From: Psychrobacter ciconiae
GTDB taxonomy: Bacteria; Pseudomonadota; Gammaproteobacteria; Pseudomonadales; Moraxellaceae
Direction: 5' to 3'
DNA: 64,000 nucleotides
NCBI RefSeq assembly: GCF_904846055.1
Contig: NZ_CAJGYV010000001.1
Coordinates: forward strand, 2,371,768 to 2,435,767
Shown here: positions 9,177-18,398 of the stretch, piece after piece
Position numbering within the stretch: position 1 is the first letter of the stretch
Layout: every line of letters starts with the position of its first letter
Notes under the pieces: model-generated
What the model saw: the letters and a program-made list of their open reading frames with translations, nothing else
The model's database searches: none
What the model was told of the DNA's origin: nothing
Position numbers and translations under genes: made by a program

Positions 9177-11031
9177 CATGAGCGCAGCATTAACGAAGCA
9201 GCCAAAACGTTCAAGATTTTGGCTGCCTTTGCTGCTGATAGGGGCAAGCGCGTTGCCGTTATTGGCGATTGCCGAACCTATCACCACGACCGCTCTTGGT
9301 CACAACAGCACGGCAAAATATCGTGACGCGCCCAATTTTCCGTATGCCAACCCAAATGCGCCCATTGGCGGCACGTTATCGCTTGAGGCTCGCGGCACCT
9401 TTAACGCCGCAAACAAATGGATGACCACAGGCGTTCCGATGATTGGCACCGATTATCTTTATGATACTTTGATGACCGGCTCGCTTGACGAAGCCTTTAC
9501 CATGTATCCGCAGCTTGCCACCAGTGCTACCTTTGACCCTGACGACACCCGTTGGATTATTTACCACATCAATCCTAAAGCGCGGTTTTGGGATGGCACG
9601 CCGGTGACAAGCGCGGATGTCAAAGCCACTTATGAGGCACTATTGACCCGTGGTCCTATGTTCGTTCGCAGTTATTTGGGCGACATTAAAAGTATCGAAG
9701 CTCTTGATAAGCACCGCGTTAAATTCAACTTTGCCAACAGCGATAATAAAGAGATTTTATTAACTGTTGGTCAGTTTCCTATTTTTGCCAAATCCTCCAT
9801 TGATAAAGATTTTGAAAAAATCAGCTTAAAACCGCTTATGGGAAGTGGACCTTATAAATTAGGTCGCGTTGAGGCGGGGCGCTCGGTCAGCTACGTTCGC
9901 GACCTAAATTACTGGGGCTGGGAGGTCATGGTAAACCGTGGTCGATTTAATTTTAACAATATTAAATTTGTTTATTATCAAAGTGATGAGATTGCCTTTG
10001 AAGGGTTTAAAGCCGGTCAATACCGCTTTCGACCCGAAAATAAAGCCGCCAATTGGGCAACGGGCTACAATTTTCCGGCGGTAAAAGCAGGTCTCATTAA
10101 AAAAGAAGCCATTCCAAGCGCCAATCCTGTGCCGATGCAGGGTCTGGTTATGAATCAGCGCCGTAAGATTTTTCAAGATATTCGCGTCCGCGCGGCGTTA
10201 ACGCTGGCTTATGATTTTGAATGGATGAACAAAACCCTTTTTCACCACCAATATGAGCGCTTGCAAAGTTATTTTCACGGCTCTGAGCTTGCGGCAACGG
10301 GCGCGCCATCGACCGCTGAGCTTGCCGTATTGTCGCCACTTTTGGACAAGCTTGAGCCGATTCAGCGAAAAGGGGTGCTTACGCCTTGGGAGTCGCCAAA
10401 ATCCGATGGCAGCGGTTTTAATCGGGAAAATTTGCTAAAAGCCCGAAAACTGCTACTATCTGCCGGATTTTTTTATAAAAATATGCAGCTGTATCAGCCC
10501 GATGGCAAGCGCGCGGCAATTGAGATTTTAATCAGTGATGAAAAGCTCTCCCGCGTGATTTTACCTTATGCCCGAAACCTTGAGCGCTTGGGATTTACAG
10601 TTCAACTGCGGCAGGTGGATAACGCGCAATATTATGAACGAATGCGCCGTTATGATTTTGACATGACCACTGATATTTTTGCGCAAAGCCTGTCCCCTGG
10701 CACTGAGCAAGCCGCATATTGGGGCAGCGCGGCGGCAGATGAGGCAGGCAACAACAACACTATGGGAATCAAAAACGCGGCGATAGATAGCGTGATTGCC
10801 AAGCTTGGGAACGCCAAAAATCGCGACGAAATCGTGCTTTATACCAAAGTTTTGGACAGATTGCTGCGGGCAGGGCATTATTTAGTGCCACTTTATGGCA
10901 AAACCACCACGACGGTTGCCTATTGGGATGAGTACCGTCACGCCGATAACTTGCCAAGCAACGCCATTGGTATTGATTATTGGTGGTCGGATAAAGATGC
11001 AGCAGCGCGCGTGGATGCGTATTTGAAGTAA
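9169..11031 (+). CDS. yejA: YejA-like periplasmic solute-binding protein (family 5)
   Basis: Periplasmic binding protein of an oligopeptide-type ABC importer, 620 aa. Residues 1-30 form a signal peptide ending at LLAIA. The mature part shows the family 5 pattern: GGTLSLEARGTFNAANKW, the DPDDTRWIIYHINPKARFWDGTPVTSADV motif region and the conserved C-terminal half. In E. coli, YejABEF imports peptides such as microcin C. The permease and ATPase genes of the same family follow after gloB. The start is uncertain: TTG 9157, ATG 9169 and ATG 9178 are in frame, and none has a strong ribosome site. Confidence 0.92.
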   Translation: MASMSAALTKQPKRSRFWLPLLLIGASALPLLAIAEPITTTALGHNSTAKYRDAPNFPYANPNAPIGGTLSLEARGTFNAANKWMTTGVPMIGTDYLYDTLMTGSLDEAFTMYPQLATSATFDPDDTRWIIYHINPKARFWDGTPVTSADVKATYEALLTRGPMFVRSYLGDIKSIEALDKHRVKFNFANSDNKEILLTVGQFPIFAKSSIDKDFEKISLKPLMGSGPYKLGRVEAGRSVSYVRDLNYWGWEVMVNRGRFNFNNIKFVYYQSDEIAFEGFKAGQYRFRPENKAANWATGYNFPAVKAGLIKKEAIPSANPVPMQGLVMNQRRKIFQDIRVRAALTLAYDFEWMNKTLFHHQYERLQSYFHGSELAATGAPSTAELAVLSPLLDKLEPIQRKGVLTPWESPKSDGSGFNRENLLKARKLLLSAGFFYKNMQLYQPDGKRAAIEILISDEKLSRVILPYARNLERLGFTVQLRQVDNAQYYERMRRYDFDMTTDIFAQSLSPGTEQAAYWGSAAADEAGNNNTMGIKNAAIDSVIAKLGNAKNRDEIVLYTKVLDRLLRAGHYLVPLYGKTTTTVAYWDEYRHADNLPSNAIGIDYWWSDKDAAARVDAYLK

Positions 11032-11099
11032 GCGCCCATCATTTTAATTTGGTATAACAACATTTAAAAACATCTTGAAAATTAGGATTAGGAGACGAT

Positions 11100-11879
11100 A
11101 TGAGCCTACAAATCCATCCCATCAAAGCCTTTACTGATAATTATATTTGGATGCTCATTAACCAAAGCAATCATCAAGCTATCGTGATTGACCCCGGTCA
11201 AGCGGCGCCGGTGATTGAGTATTTAAACGCCAATGGTCTTGAGCTGACGGCGATTTGGATTACCCACCATCATCATGACCACACCGGCGGGGTGGCGGAG
11301 CTGCAAGAGCATTTTCCGATGACCCATATCGTTGCTCACAATGACCACGGCGTGGCGCAAGACCAAGCGGTAAAAGAAGGCAGCACGGTCAATGCGTGGT
11401 GTCATGCCGCGCAAGTTTGGGAGGTGGCAGGACATACGGCAAATCACTTAGCGTATGTTTTGGATATCGACGGCAAAAAGCACATATTTTGCGGTGATAC
11501 GCTATTTAGCGGCGGCTGTGGTCGGGTGTTTACCGGAACGATTGAGCAGCTATTTACCAGTATTTCGCGCTTGGCAAGTGTTTCTGAGGACAGTTTGTTT
11601 TATCCAGCGCATGAGTATACCCAAAGTAATTTGCGCTTTGGGCTGTCGATTGAGCCTGACAATATTGCCATTCAAGACGCGCTTAACGATGCAACAGCCA
11701 AGGCGGCGCAAGGTATCCCAACGCTGCCGGTAAGCGGGCTTCATGAGCACGCGGTGAATGTGTTTTTGCGAACCACTGAGCCTAGCGTGATTGCAGGGGT
11801 GAGCGCCAAAATACCTTTGCCCGATGATAAACCGCTGACCGTATTTGCCGCGCTTCGGGAACTTAAAAATAACTTTTAA
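11100..11879 (+). CDS. gloB: Hydroxyacylglutathione hydrolase (glyoxalase II)
   Basis: Hydrolyses S-lactoylglutathione to lactate and glutathione, the second step of methylglyoxal detoxification. A metallo-beta-lactamase fold of 259 aa with the binuclear metal motif T-H-H-H-H-D-H at residues 55-61, followed by GHTANHLAYV, FCGDTLFSGGCGR and the C-terminal PAHEYTQSNLRF typical of glyoxalase II. A clear AGGAGACGAT ribosome site precedes the ATG. It lies between the binding-protein gene and the permease genes of the Yej-type transporter, in the same direction, an unusual place for it. Confidence 0.96.
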   Translation: MSLQIHPIKAFTDNYIWMLINQSNHQAIVIDPGQAAPVIEYLNANGLELTAIWITHHHHDHTGGVAELQEHFPMTHIVAHNDHGVAQDQAVKEGSTVNAWCHAAQVWEVAGHTANHLAYVLDIDGKKHIFCGDTLFSGGCGRVFTGTIEQLFTSISRLASVSEDSLFYPAHEYTQSNLRFGLSIEPDNIAIQDALNDATAKAAQGIPTLPVSGLHEHAVNVFLRTTEPSVIAGVSAKIPLPDDKPLTVFAALRELKNNF

Positions 11880-11935
11880 GCTTAATTTTTGATTGCTCAA
11901 TTTTTTATTGTCAAATGACACAATAGGACGGCGCT

Positions 11936-12994
11936 ATGGGACGATATATCATCAAACGCTTGCTGTTGATTATCCCAACGCTTTTTCTGATTTTGTTGGC
12001 AAATTTTGTGATTGTCCAAGCTGCTCCTGGAGGTCCTGTTGAGCAGCAAATCGCCGCTATTGAGCAAGCTGCAAAAACCGGCGCAGTTGAGGGTAATATC
12101 GGCAGCGGCAATAACAGCACTTATCAAGGCACTCGCGGGCTTTCTGAGGATATGGTCGCGGCGATCAATAAGCAATACGGCTTTGACAAATCCGCCCCCG
12201 AGCGCTTTTGGCTCATGCTCAAAAATTACGCCAAGCTTGATTTTGGCGAGTCGTTTTTTAAAGGTCAACCGGTCACAGAGTTAATCATTGAAAAACTTCC
12301 GGTGTCGATATCGCTTGGGCTTTGGAGCACCTTGCTGATTTATCTTATCGCCATTCCGCTGGGCATTTATAAAGCCATTCATCACAACTCAATGATGGAT
12401 AAAGCCACGGCAATGCTGCTGGCGGTCGGTCACGCGGTTCCGGTATTTGTGTTTGCAGTGATTTTATTGGTGTTTTTTGCAGGCGGCAGCTATTGGCATA
12501 TCTTTCCGCTGCAAGGTCTGACTTCCGAAAACTTTGCAGATTTAAGCTTGTTTGGCAAAATAAAAGACTACTTTTGGCATTTGGCATTGCCGCTGCTGGC
12601 AAGTACGATTGGCGGTTTTGCAGGGCTGACTTATTTAACCAAGTTTAGCTTTTTAGAGGAGCTTGGCAAGCAGTACGTGTTGACCGCTCGCGCCAAGGGT
12701 CTTGGGTCGCGGCAAGTGCTTTATAGTCATGTGTTTCGAAATGCGATGCTGATTATTATCGCGGGGATTCCGTCGGCTATCGTTGGGATATTTTTTACCG
12801 GCAACTTTTTGATTGAGATTATTTTTAAGCTTGATGGCTTGGGGCTTTTAGGATTTGAAGCCATTGTTCAGCGTGATTATCCGGTGATTTTTGGAACGCT
12901 GTTTATTTTTACCTTGGTTGGGCTGCTGCTGCAACTTATTAGCGATGTCAGCTATCAGCTGATTGACCCGCGAATTGATTTTGAGGGTCGCTGA
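11936..12994 (+). CDS. yejB: YejB-like ABC peptide permease
   Basis: Inner-membrane permease of the binding-protein-dependent peptide importer, 352 aa. It starts with the conserved MGRYIIKRLLLIIPTLFLIL helix and has about six transmembrane segments. The permease EAA loop is visible as YVLTARAKGLGSRQVLYSHV before the last helices, the surface that contacts the ATPase. The C-terminus is DPRIDFEGR, as in other YejB proteins. Two bases separate it from yejE. Confidence 0.94.
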   Translation: MGRYIIKRLLLIIPTLFLILLANFVIVQAAPGGPVEQQIAAIEQAAKTGAVEGNIGSGNNSTYQGTRGLSEDMVAAINKQYGFDKSAPERFWLMLKNYAKLDFGESFFKGQPVTELIIEKLPVSISLGLWSTLLIYLIAIPLGIYKAIHHNSMMDKATAMLLAVGHAVPVFVFAVILLVFFAGGSYWHIFPLQGLTSENFADLSLFGKIKDYFWHLALPLLASTIGGFAGLTYLTKFSFLEELGKQYVLTARAKGLGSRQVLYSHVFRNAMLIIIAGIPSAIVGIFFTGNFLIEIIFKLDGLGLLGFEAIVQRDYPVIFGTLFIFTLVGLLLQLISDVSYQLIDPRIDFEGR

Positions 12995-12996
12995 TT

Positions 12997-14040
12997 ATGG
13001 CTAAAGCTGCTATTTCAAAAAACCGCCTAAACCCAATTTGGCAAGCTCGATTAAATCGCTTTCGGCAAAATCGCTTGGGCGTTATCTCGCTCATCCTGTT
13101 TTTAGTGATTTTTGTGATTTGTATGGCAGCAAATGTGATTGCCAATGACAAGCCGCTATTGGTGAAATTTGATGATGAGTTTTTCGTGCCGGTTGCCAGA
13201 GCTTATCCAGAAACAGCATTTGGCGGTATTTTTGAAACTGAAGCCAATTATAAAGACCCTGCGGTTCAAGAATTGATTAACGCAAAAGGCTTTATGGTCA
13301 TGCCACCGATTGCCTTTGCTGACCAAACGCCCAACGTCGAGCTTGGATTGCCGTATCCTGCGCCGCCCAACGCGCAAAACTGGCTTGGAACGGACGACCA
13401 AGGTCGCGATGTTTTGGCGCGGATTCTTTACGGCATGCGCGTGTCACTGCTGTTTGGCATTGCGCTAACGCTTGCCTGCGCGGCAATCGGCATTGTGGTT
13501 GGTGCGGTTCAAGGCTATTACGGCGGCTGGGTGGATTTGGCAGGTCAGCGCTTGATGGAAGTTTGGGGCGGGATGCCGCAGCTGTTTATGATTATCATTT
13601 TGGTCAGCTTATTTAGCCCAAGTATTGCGCTATTATTTGCCATGATGCTGTTGTTTGGTTGGATGGGACTTGTGGGCTTGGTTCGGGCGGAGTTTTTGCG
13701 GGCGCGTAATTTTGATTATGTCCGCGCGGCTCGCAATTTGGGTGTCAGTGACTCGCAAATCATGTTTCGCCATATTTTGCCCAATGCTCTTGCCTCAAGC
13801 TTATCGCAGCTGCCGTTTATACTCACTGCCAATATCGTGGCGTTAACCGCGCTTGATTTTTTGGGTTATGGTTTGCCGCCTGGTTCGCCGTCGCTTGGTG
13901 AGCTGATGGTTCAAGGTAAAAACAATTTAGATGCGCCTTGGCTTGCCTTATCTGGATTTTTTAGTTTGACCATCGTGTTGTCCTTGCTGATTTTTATTGG
14001 TGAAGCGCTTCGCGATGCGTTTGACCCGAGGCGCTCATAA
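12997..14040 (+). CDS. yejE: YejE-like ABC peptide permease
   Basis: Second permease subunit, 347 aa. The first helix (LGVISLILFLVIFVICMAANVI) is followed by a periplasmic loop with NWLGTDDQGRDVLARILYGMR, a hallmark of DppC/OppC/YejE permeases. The EAA loop is FDYVRAARNLGVSDSQIMFRHILPN. The C-terminus is GEALRDAFDPRRS. The stop overlaps the ATG of yejF by one base, consistent with translational coupling. Confidence 0.95.
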   Translation: MAKAAISKNRLNPIWQARLNRFRQNRLGVISLILFLVIFVICMAANVIANDKPLLVKFDDEFFVPVARAYPETAFGGIFETEANYKDPAVQELINAKGFMVMPPIAFADQTPNVELGLPYPAPPNAQNWLGTDDQGRDVLARILYGMRVSLLFGIALTLACAAIGIVVGAVQGYYGGWVDLAGQRLMEVWGGMPQLFMIIILVSLFSPSIALLFAMMLLFGWMGLVGLVRAEFLRARNFDYVRAARNLGVSDSQIMFRHILPNALASSLSQLPFILTANIVALTALDFLGYGLPPGSPSLGELMVQGKNNLDAPWLALSGFFSLTIVLSLLIFIGEALRDAFDPRRS

Positions 14041-15668
14041 TGAAGCCAATTGATTCAACAATAAATAATAAAACTGCTTCGGTGTTAAGCGTTCAAAATT
14101 TGCAAATTTCCACGCCAAAGCAAACCGTTTTGGTGGATGATTTAAGCTTTGAATTGCAAAAAGGCAAAACCCTTGCCATCGTTGGCGAGTCCGGCTCTGG
14201 CAAGTCCATCAGCAGCTTAGCATTGCTTGGACTGCTGCCGACAAGCTTGAATATTTTAGGAAAAGCTCAACTAACTGCGGTTGGCGCGTTGCCAATTCAT
14301 GATGCGGATAACAATGACAAGCTGTTTAAAAGCATTCGCGGTCGCCAAATCGGCATGGTTTTTCAAGAGCCGATGACGGCGCTCAATCCGCTGCACACGG
14401 TCGGCAAACAGATTTTTGAGTCATTAAAACTTGCCGGAATCCCTAAAACCAACTGGCGTAAGCAAACGCTAGACTTGCTAAACGACGTTCAAATCACCAA
14501 CCCAAGCGACAAGCTGGCAAGGTTTCCGCATGAATTGTCCGGCGGTCAGCGTCAGCGCGTGATGATCGCTATGGCATTGGCGCAAAATCCAGATATTTTG
14601 ATTGCCGATGAGCCAACCACCGCCCTTGATGTGACCTTACAGCATGAGGTTTTAGCATTATTAAACCGCTTAAAAGCCGAGCGGCAATTGGCAATGGTTT
14701 TAATCAGTCATGATTTAAACCTCGTTCGCCGCTATAGTGATGATGTCATCGTCATGCGTCAAGGTCGCGTGGTGGAGGCGGGAGCAACCCAAGATATTTT
14801 TGCCAACCCCAAAGCGGATTATACGCGCGCTTTGATTAACCAAGACTTTGGGCAAGCGCTGACCATTGTTGATGACTCAAATCCGGTATTAACGGTCGAA
14901 AGTTTAAGCGTCCGTTATCCTTTGCAAAAGCGCTTTTTTGGTGGGGTGAAATTTTGGTTTGATGCGGTAAAAGACCTAACGTTTAGTCTGCCGCAAGGTC
15001 AAGCTTTGGGTATCGTCGGCGAGTCTGGGTCAGGAAAGACCACCACAGCACTTGCGCTTTGCCGATTGCTTGGCAATCAAGCCACTGTTAACGGTCAAAT
15101 CTGTATTCACAACCAAGATATTTTGGCGCTTGGCAAGTCTGAGCTTCGCAAATTTCGCGCCGAAATTCAAATGGTCTTTCAAGACCCCTTTGCCAGTATT
15201 AACCCTCGAATGACGGTGCTACAAATCATTGAAGAAGGCTTAATCGCTCAAGGAATTGATAAAAACACGCGGCAATCACAAGTCATTGATAGCTTGCAAA
15301 CGGTTCAACTTCCTACCGATTTTATCCACCGCTATCCGCATGAGCTATCCGGCGGTCAGCGGCAGCGGGTTGCCCTTGCCCGAGCGCTCATCATGAAGCC
15401 AAAGCTTATCGTCCTTGATGAGCCGACCTCCGCGCTTGACAGCTCAACGCAGGTGACGGTTGTTAAACTCCTTCGCGATATCCAAAAAAACTTTGGTATC
15501 AGCTTTGTGATGATTAGCCATGATTTAAACGTCGTTCGAGCCCTTTGTCAGTCAATACTGGTGCTTAAAGACGGCGTTTGCGTTGAGGCGGGCGAGGCGC
15601 AAACTGTTTTTAATACGCCTTCCCATCCTTATACCCAAGCGCTACTTAGGGCAAGTGTCAGCCATTAG
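14040..15668 (+). CDS. yejF: YejF-like dual ATP-binding protein of peptide ABC importer
   Basis: Two complete ABC ATPase domains in one 542-aa chain, as in E. coli YejF. Both halves have Walker A (GESGSGKS and GESGSGKT), Q-loops (VFQEPMTALNP and VFQDPFASINP), LSGGQRQR signatures, Walker B aspartates (ILIADEPT and LIVLDEPT) and H-loops (ISHDLN). It energises the YejBE pore. Last gene of the transporter operon. Confidence 0.96.
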   Translation: MKPIDSTINNKTASVLSVQNLQISTPKQTVLVDDLSFELQKGKTLAIVGESGSGKSISSLALLGLLPTSLNILGKAQLTAVGALPIHDADNNDKLFKSIRGRQIGMVFQEPMTALNPLHTVGKQIFESLKLAGIPKTNWRKQTLDLLNDVQITNPSDKLARFPHELSGGQRQRVMIAMALAQNPDILIADEPTTALDVTLQHEVLALLNRLKAERQLAMVLISHDLNLVRRYSDDVIVMRQGRVVEAGATQDIFANPKADYTRALINQDFGQALTIVDDSNPVLTVESLSVRYPLQKRFFGGVKFWFDAVKDLTFSLPQGQALGIVGESGSGKTTTALALCRLLGNQATVNGQICIHNQDILALGKSELRKFRAEIQMVFQDPFASINPRMTVLQIIEEGLIAQGIDKNTRQSQVIDSLQTVQLPTDFIHRYPHELSGGQRQRVALARALIMKPKLIVLDEPTSALDSSTQVTVVKLLRDIQKNFGISFVMISHDLNVVRALCQSILVLKDGVCVEAGEAQTVFNTPSHPYTQALLRASVSH

Positions 15669-15774
15669 CAGCTCATTTTTTTAAATATTATCTTGAATTA
15701 ATCATTAACAATAATGGTATTTTTCGCTGGCTAAATTCAATTATAATCACTTTTTTTATCATCAAGAGCACCTC

Positions 15775-16299
15775 ATGCTAAAAAAAGTGGAATTTGCGTT
15801 GGAAAAAGCCATCTTTAACAGTCGTTGGTTGATTGCGCCATTTTATGTGGGCTTGGTCATTGCCATTGGGCTGCTGTTTATCAAGTTTGTGCAAGAGCTT
15901 TGGCACATGAGCACTCACGTTTTTACCGCCGCTGAAGCCGATGTTATCGTCGGTATTTTAGCGCTTGTGGATATGTCACTTGTTGCCAACCTGTTGATCA
16001 TTATTATTTTTAGTGGTTATGAGATTTTTGTTTCTAAAATTGATACCGACAATCACGAAGACCGCCCCGAGTGGATGGGTAAAATTGACTTTTCAGGGCT
16101 AAAATTAAAGGTTATCGGTGCGATTGTGGCGATTTCTGCGATTGATTTACTGAAGTCATTTATGGACATCCCAAAGGACTTGACCGATGCTGATGCCAAC
16201 AGCCTGATGTGGAAAGTCATCATTCACATGACTTTTGTGGTTTCAGGCGTTTTGTTTGCGGTGATGGATAAAGTGGCAGGCGATACCAAAAAGCATTGA
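15775..16299 (+). CDS. UPF0114 (YqhA-like) membrane protein
   Basis: A 174-aa inner-membrane protein of the UPF0114/YqhA family, function unknown. The N-terminus VEFALEKAIFNSRWLIAPFY and the middle NLLIIIIFSGYEIFVSKID are family landmarks. There are about four hydrophobic helices (18-40, 55-85, 108-130, 145-165). AAGAGCACC precedes the ATG; an isolated TATAAT lies about 30 bases upstream without a good -35. Confidence 0.9.
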   Translation: MLKKVEFALEKAIFNSRWLIAPFYVGLVIAIGLLFIKFVQELWHMSTHVFTAAEADVIVGILALVDMSLVANLLIIIIFSGYEIFVSKIDTDNHEDRPEWMGKIDFSGLKLKVIGAIVAISAIDLLKSFMDIPKDLTDADANSLMWKVIIHMTFVVSGVLFAVMDKVAGDTKKH

Positions 16300-16319
16300 T
16301 TTGCCCCTCACTTAACAAT

Positions 16320-16361
16320 AAACCTTGTCAGCGACTTTTGGGTTAAGCGCTGACAAGGTTT
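16320..16361. terminator. Perfect 14-bp inverted repeat between convergent genes
   Basis: AAACCTTGTCAGCG and its exact complement flank a 14-base loop. There is no long T run, only GTTTGCC, so termination efficiency is doubtful. The position between two convergent genes suggests a bidirectional terminator. Confidence 0.6.
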
Positions 16362-16384
16362 GCCATTTAAAAAGCCCAATTGCT

Positions 16385-17200
16385 TTAAGGTTGATAACCA
16401 TTTAGCAGCTCAATATAGCGATTGACGCTGCGGTTAATCACCCATTTGGCGTCCGTCTTGACCGTTTTGCCATCAAACGCGCCGTAAATTCGGTCAAACT
16501 CCCACGGCTGCAAGGTGTCACCAATGCGCTGAACCGTCTGGGCAGATAGCGGCAGCATATTTGGGTAGCTCCACATAAAAGACACGCGGCGGACGTCTTC
16601 TGCCACTTGGACAATGTCGCCGCTCATCAGCACCCCTTTACCTTCCGCGCCTTGTGACCAGTGCAGTACCGTTCCGCCCGCAAAGTGACCCCCTAAGCGA
16701 ATTAAGCTTAAGCCATCACCCAAATCCAAAGTCTCGCCTTGCCAAAAAGTCAAATGGTCGTCCTCGCGCATCACCCAATCGTGATCCGCGTCATGAAGAT
16801 AGACCGGAGCGTCAAACGCCTGCGCCCAGTCTTGCATGGTGGTGTAGTAATGCGGGTGTGAGATGGCAATGGCTTTAAGACCGCCCATCGCTCGGATGAT
16901 TTGTTCGGTGGCAGGGTCAAGTAAGGAGATACAATCCCAAAGAATGTTACCGCTTGGGGTTTGAATTAAAAAAGCGCGTTGAGCAATGGCAAAGTCCGGA
17001 TACGTTTTTATTTCAAATAAATTGGGCTCGTGAAGTTTCCAGCGGTTAGAATGCGACTCAGTCAACTTATCAAAGGCAATCCACTCTTGACCGGTTGGCG
17101 GCACAAATTGGCGCTCGTCATCGCAAATGGGGCAAAATTTGGGCGGTGCGTCGCTTTTTGGGTAAGACGTTCCGCAAGTGCTACATAAAAATAAAGTCAT
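16385..17200 (-). CDS. Metallo-beta-lactamase-fold protein with N-terminal zinc knuckle
   Basis: A 271-aa protein. Residues 5-30 carry two CxxC pairs (CSTCG and CPICDD), a rubredoxin-like or zinc-ribbon knuckle. The rest resembles the metallo-beta-lactamase fold: RAFLIQTPSGNILWDC, SHPHYYTTM at the place of the usual HxHxDH, then HDADHDWV, GGHFAGGTVLHW and SGDIVQV. The normal metal-binding aspartate and histidine of the motif are replaced by Tyr residues, so metal binding must differ. The first in-frame codon is a GTG three bases upstream; the ATG with AAGGAT upstream is used here. Function is not known. Confidence 0.8.
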   Translation of the reverse strand: MTLFLCSTCGTSYPKSDAPPKFCPICDDERQFVPPTGQEWIAFDKLTESHSNRWKLHEPNLFEIKTYPDFAIAQRAFLIQTPSGNILWDCISLLDPATEQIIRAMGGLKAIAISHPHYYTTMQDWAQAFDAPVYLHDADHDWVMREDDHLTFWQGETLDLGDGLSLIRLGGHFAGGTVLHWSQGAEGKGVLMSGDIVQVAEDVRRVSFMWSYPNMLPLSAQTVQRIGDTLQPWEFDRIYGAFDGKTVKTDAKWVINRSVNRYIELLNGYQP

Positions 17201-17342
17201 CACAAAATCCTTGTCGATGCTATTGTAATCATTTAATTTATAATGAGTGACGTTAAAATCTATTTATAGAATTATGCAAAAGAAAAAGGCATAACATAGA
17301 ACGCTAAACAAATACTTAAGCTATCTTGTCAAAATCAACACG

Positions 17343-17369
17343 AAAAAAAGGACACTTTTGTGTCCTTTT
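17343..17369 (-). terminator. Terminator of folE
   Basis: AAAAGGACAC and GTGTCCTTTT form a stem around a TTTT loop. The A7 tract on the plus strand becomes the U tract of the minus-strand folE transcript. Confidence 0.85.
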
Positions 17370-17415
17370 AGTATGAGCGTTATAATTACATAGATGAAAT
17401 GGCGTTAAATGTTCC

Positions 17416-18012
17416 CTAAAACGCAGGTTTACGCTTAGGAACGGCATTTAAAAACTCATTTCGAGCTTGATTGTCATGGACAAATTCGCCAAGCATTGAG
17501 GTGGTTCTGGTCGTTGACATTTGCTTATTGACGCCGCGCATCATCATGCACATGTGGGCGGCGTCCATAACAACCGCAACGCCGCGACAGCCGGTAACGT
17601 CCATAATGGTTTGAGCTACTTGCTCACTGAGGTTTTCTTGAATTTGTAGCCGCCGCGCAAACATATCCACAATTCGAGCAAATTTGGACAGCCCGAGCAC
17701 CTGACCATTTGGCAAATAGCCGATGTGAGCGACGCCATGAAACGGCAGCAAATGATGCTCGCAAAGTGAGTAAAACTCAATATTTTGCACCAAAACCAGC
17801 TCACGATTGGTCGATGGAAATACAGCATCATTGACCACTTCAGTCAGGTCTTGATGATAGCCGCGCGTGAGATGGGCAAATGCCTTGGCGGCTCGTTTTG
17901 GCGTATCTTCAAGACCAGGGCGCTCTAAATCTTCGCCAGTTGAGCTGATGAGCTGACGGTAGGAGTCTATGCTTTCTTGGTAGTCGGAGGTTAAGGTTGG
18001 GGTGCTACTCAT
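17416..18012 (-). CDS. folE: GTP cyclohydrolase I
   Basis: Opens GTP to 7,8-dihydroneopterin triphosphate, the first step of folate synthesis. A 198-aa zinc enzyme. The zinc cysteine and histidine in [11 protein letters not shown] and the second cysteine in [11 protein letters not shown] are present, as are [17 protein letters not shown] and the C-terminal [10 protein letters not shown]. Cytoplasmic decamer in the family. It is followed by its own terminator and diverges from fabI. Confidence 0.97.
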   Translation of the reverse strand: MSSTPTLTSDYQESIDSYRQLISSTGEDLERPGLEDTPKRAAKAFAHLTRGYHQDLTEVVNDAVFPSTNRELVLVQNIEFYSLCEHHLLPFHGVAHIGYLPNGQVLGLSKFARIVDMFARRLQIQENLSEQVAQTIMDVTGCRGVAVVMDAAHMCMMMRGVNKQMSTTRTTSMLGEFVHDNQARNEFLNAVPKRKPAF

Positions 18013-18301
18013 AAGGTTATCAACCGTCCAAAAGGTAAAAATCGCTTACGACCAAATTGATAATAACCATTTGGCATAGGCTTGCAATCATAAAGTTGCG
18101 CTGATTATACGTGAAATTAAGGCAATTTCCTACCATTTGCTTATTATTGTTATAATATAACGCTTGTGAAGTTTGAGTTTAATAAAAGTCGCGGCAGCAA
18201 ACATTGCTATAATCACAAAATCGTGGCGCTCCCATCAAATGCTGCAAGTTTACGACTGTTTACTTAATTTTGAATCGTGTATAATCAAAAGTGACCACTC
18301 A
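18013..18301. other. folE-fabI intergenic region, promoter candidates
   Basis: No gene is seen here. It is very A+T-rich and holds three TATAAT words (18151, 18208 and 18280). The last, with CTGTTT 18 bases upstream, is the best candidate for the fabI promoter and would put the tandem repeat in the 5' leader of the mRNA. None has a strong -35 element. Together with the repeat that follows, the gene-free stretch is 386 bases. Confidence 0.45.
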
Positions 18302-18378
18302 ATTTTTTATTGTTTATTTTTTATTGTTTATTGTTTATTGTTTATTGTTTATTGTTTATTGTTTATTATTTATTATTT
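18302..18378 (+). repeat. Heptanucleotide tandem repeat in the fabI leader
   Basis: Eleven 7-base units in perfect register. Six consecutive copies are exactly ATTGTTT (18323-18364), another exact copy is at 18309, two units read ATTTTTT and the last two read ATTATTT. The array ends 20 bases before the fabI start codon, just upstream of the ribosome site region AAGGG. A 7-base unit in non-coding DNA changes spacing by a non-integral helical turn with each slip, so copy-number change could alter expression. Confidence 0.95.
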
Positions 18379-18398
18379 TACTGTTATAAGGGTTTATT

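Noticed and set aside
18151..18156. TATAAT as a promoter for folE or fabI
   Set aside because: No acceptable -35 at 16-18 bases; it is only one of several A+T-rich words in the gap.
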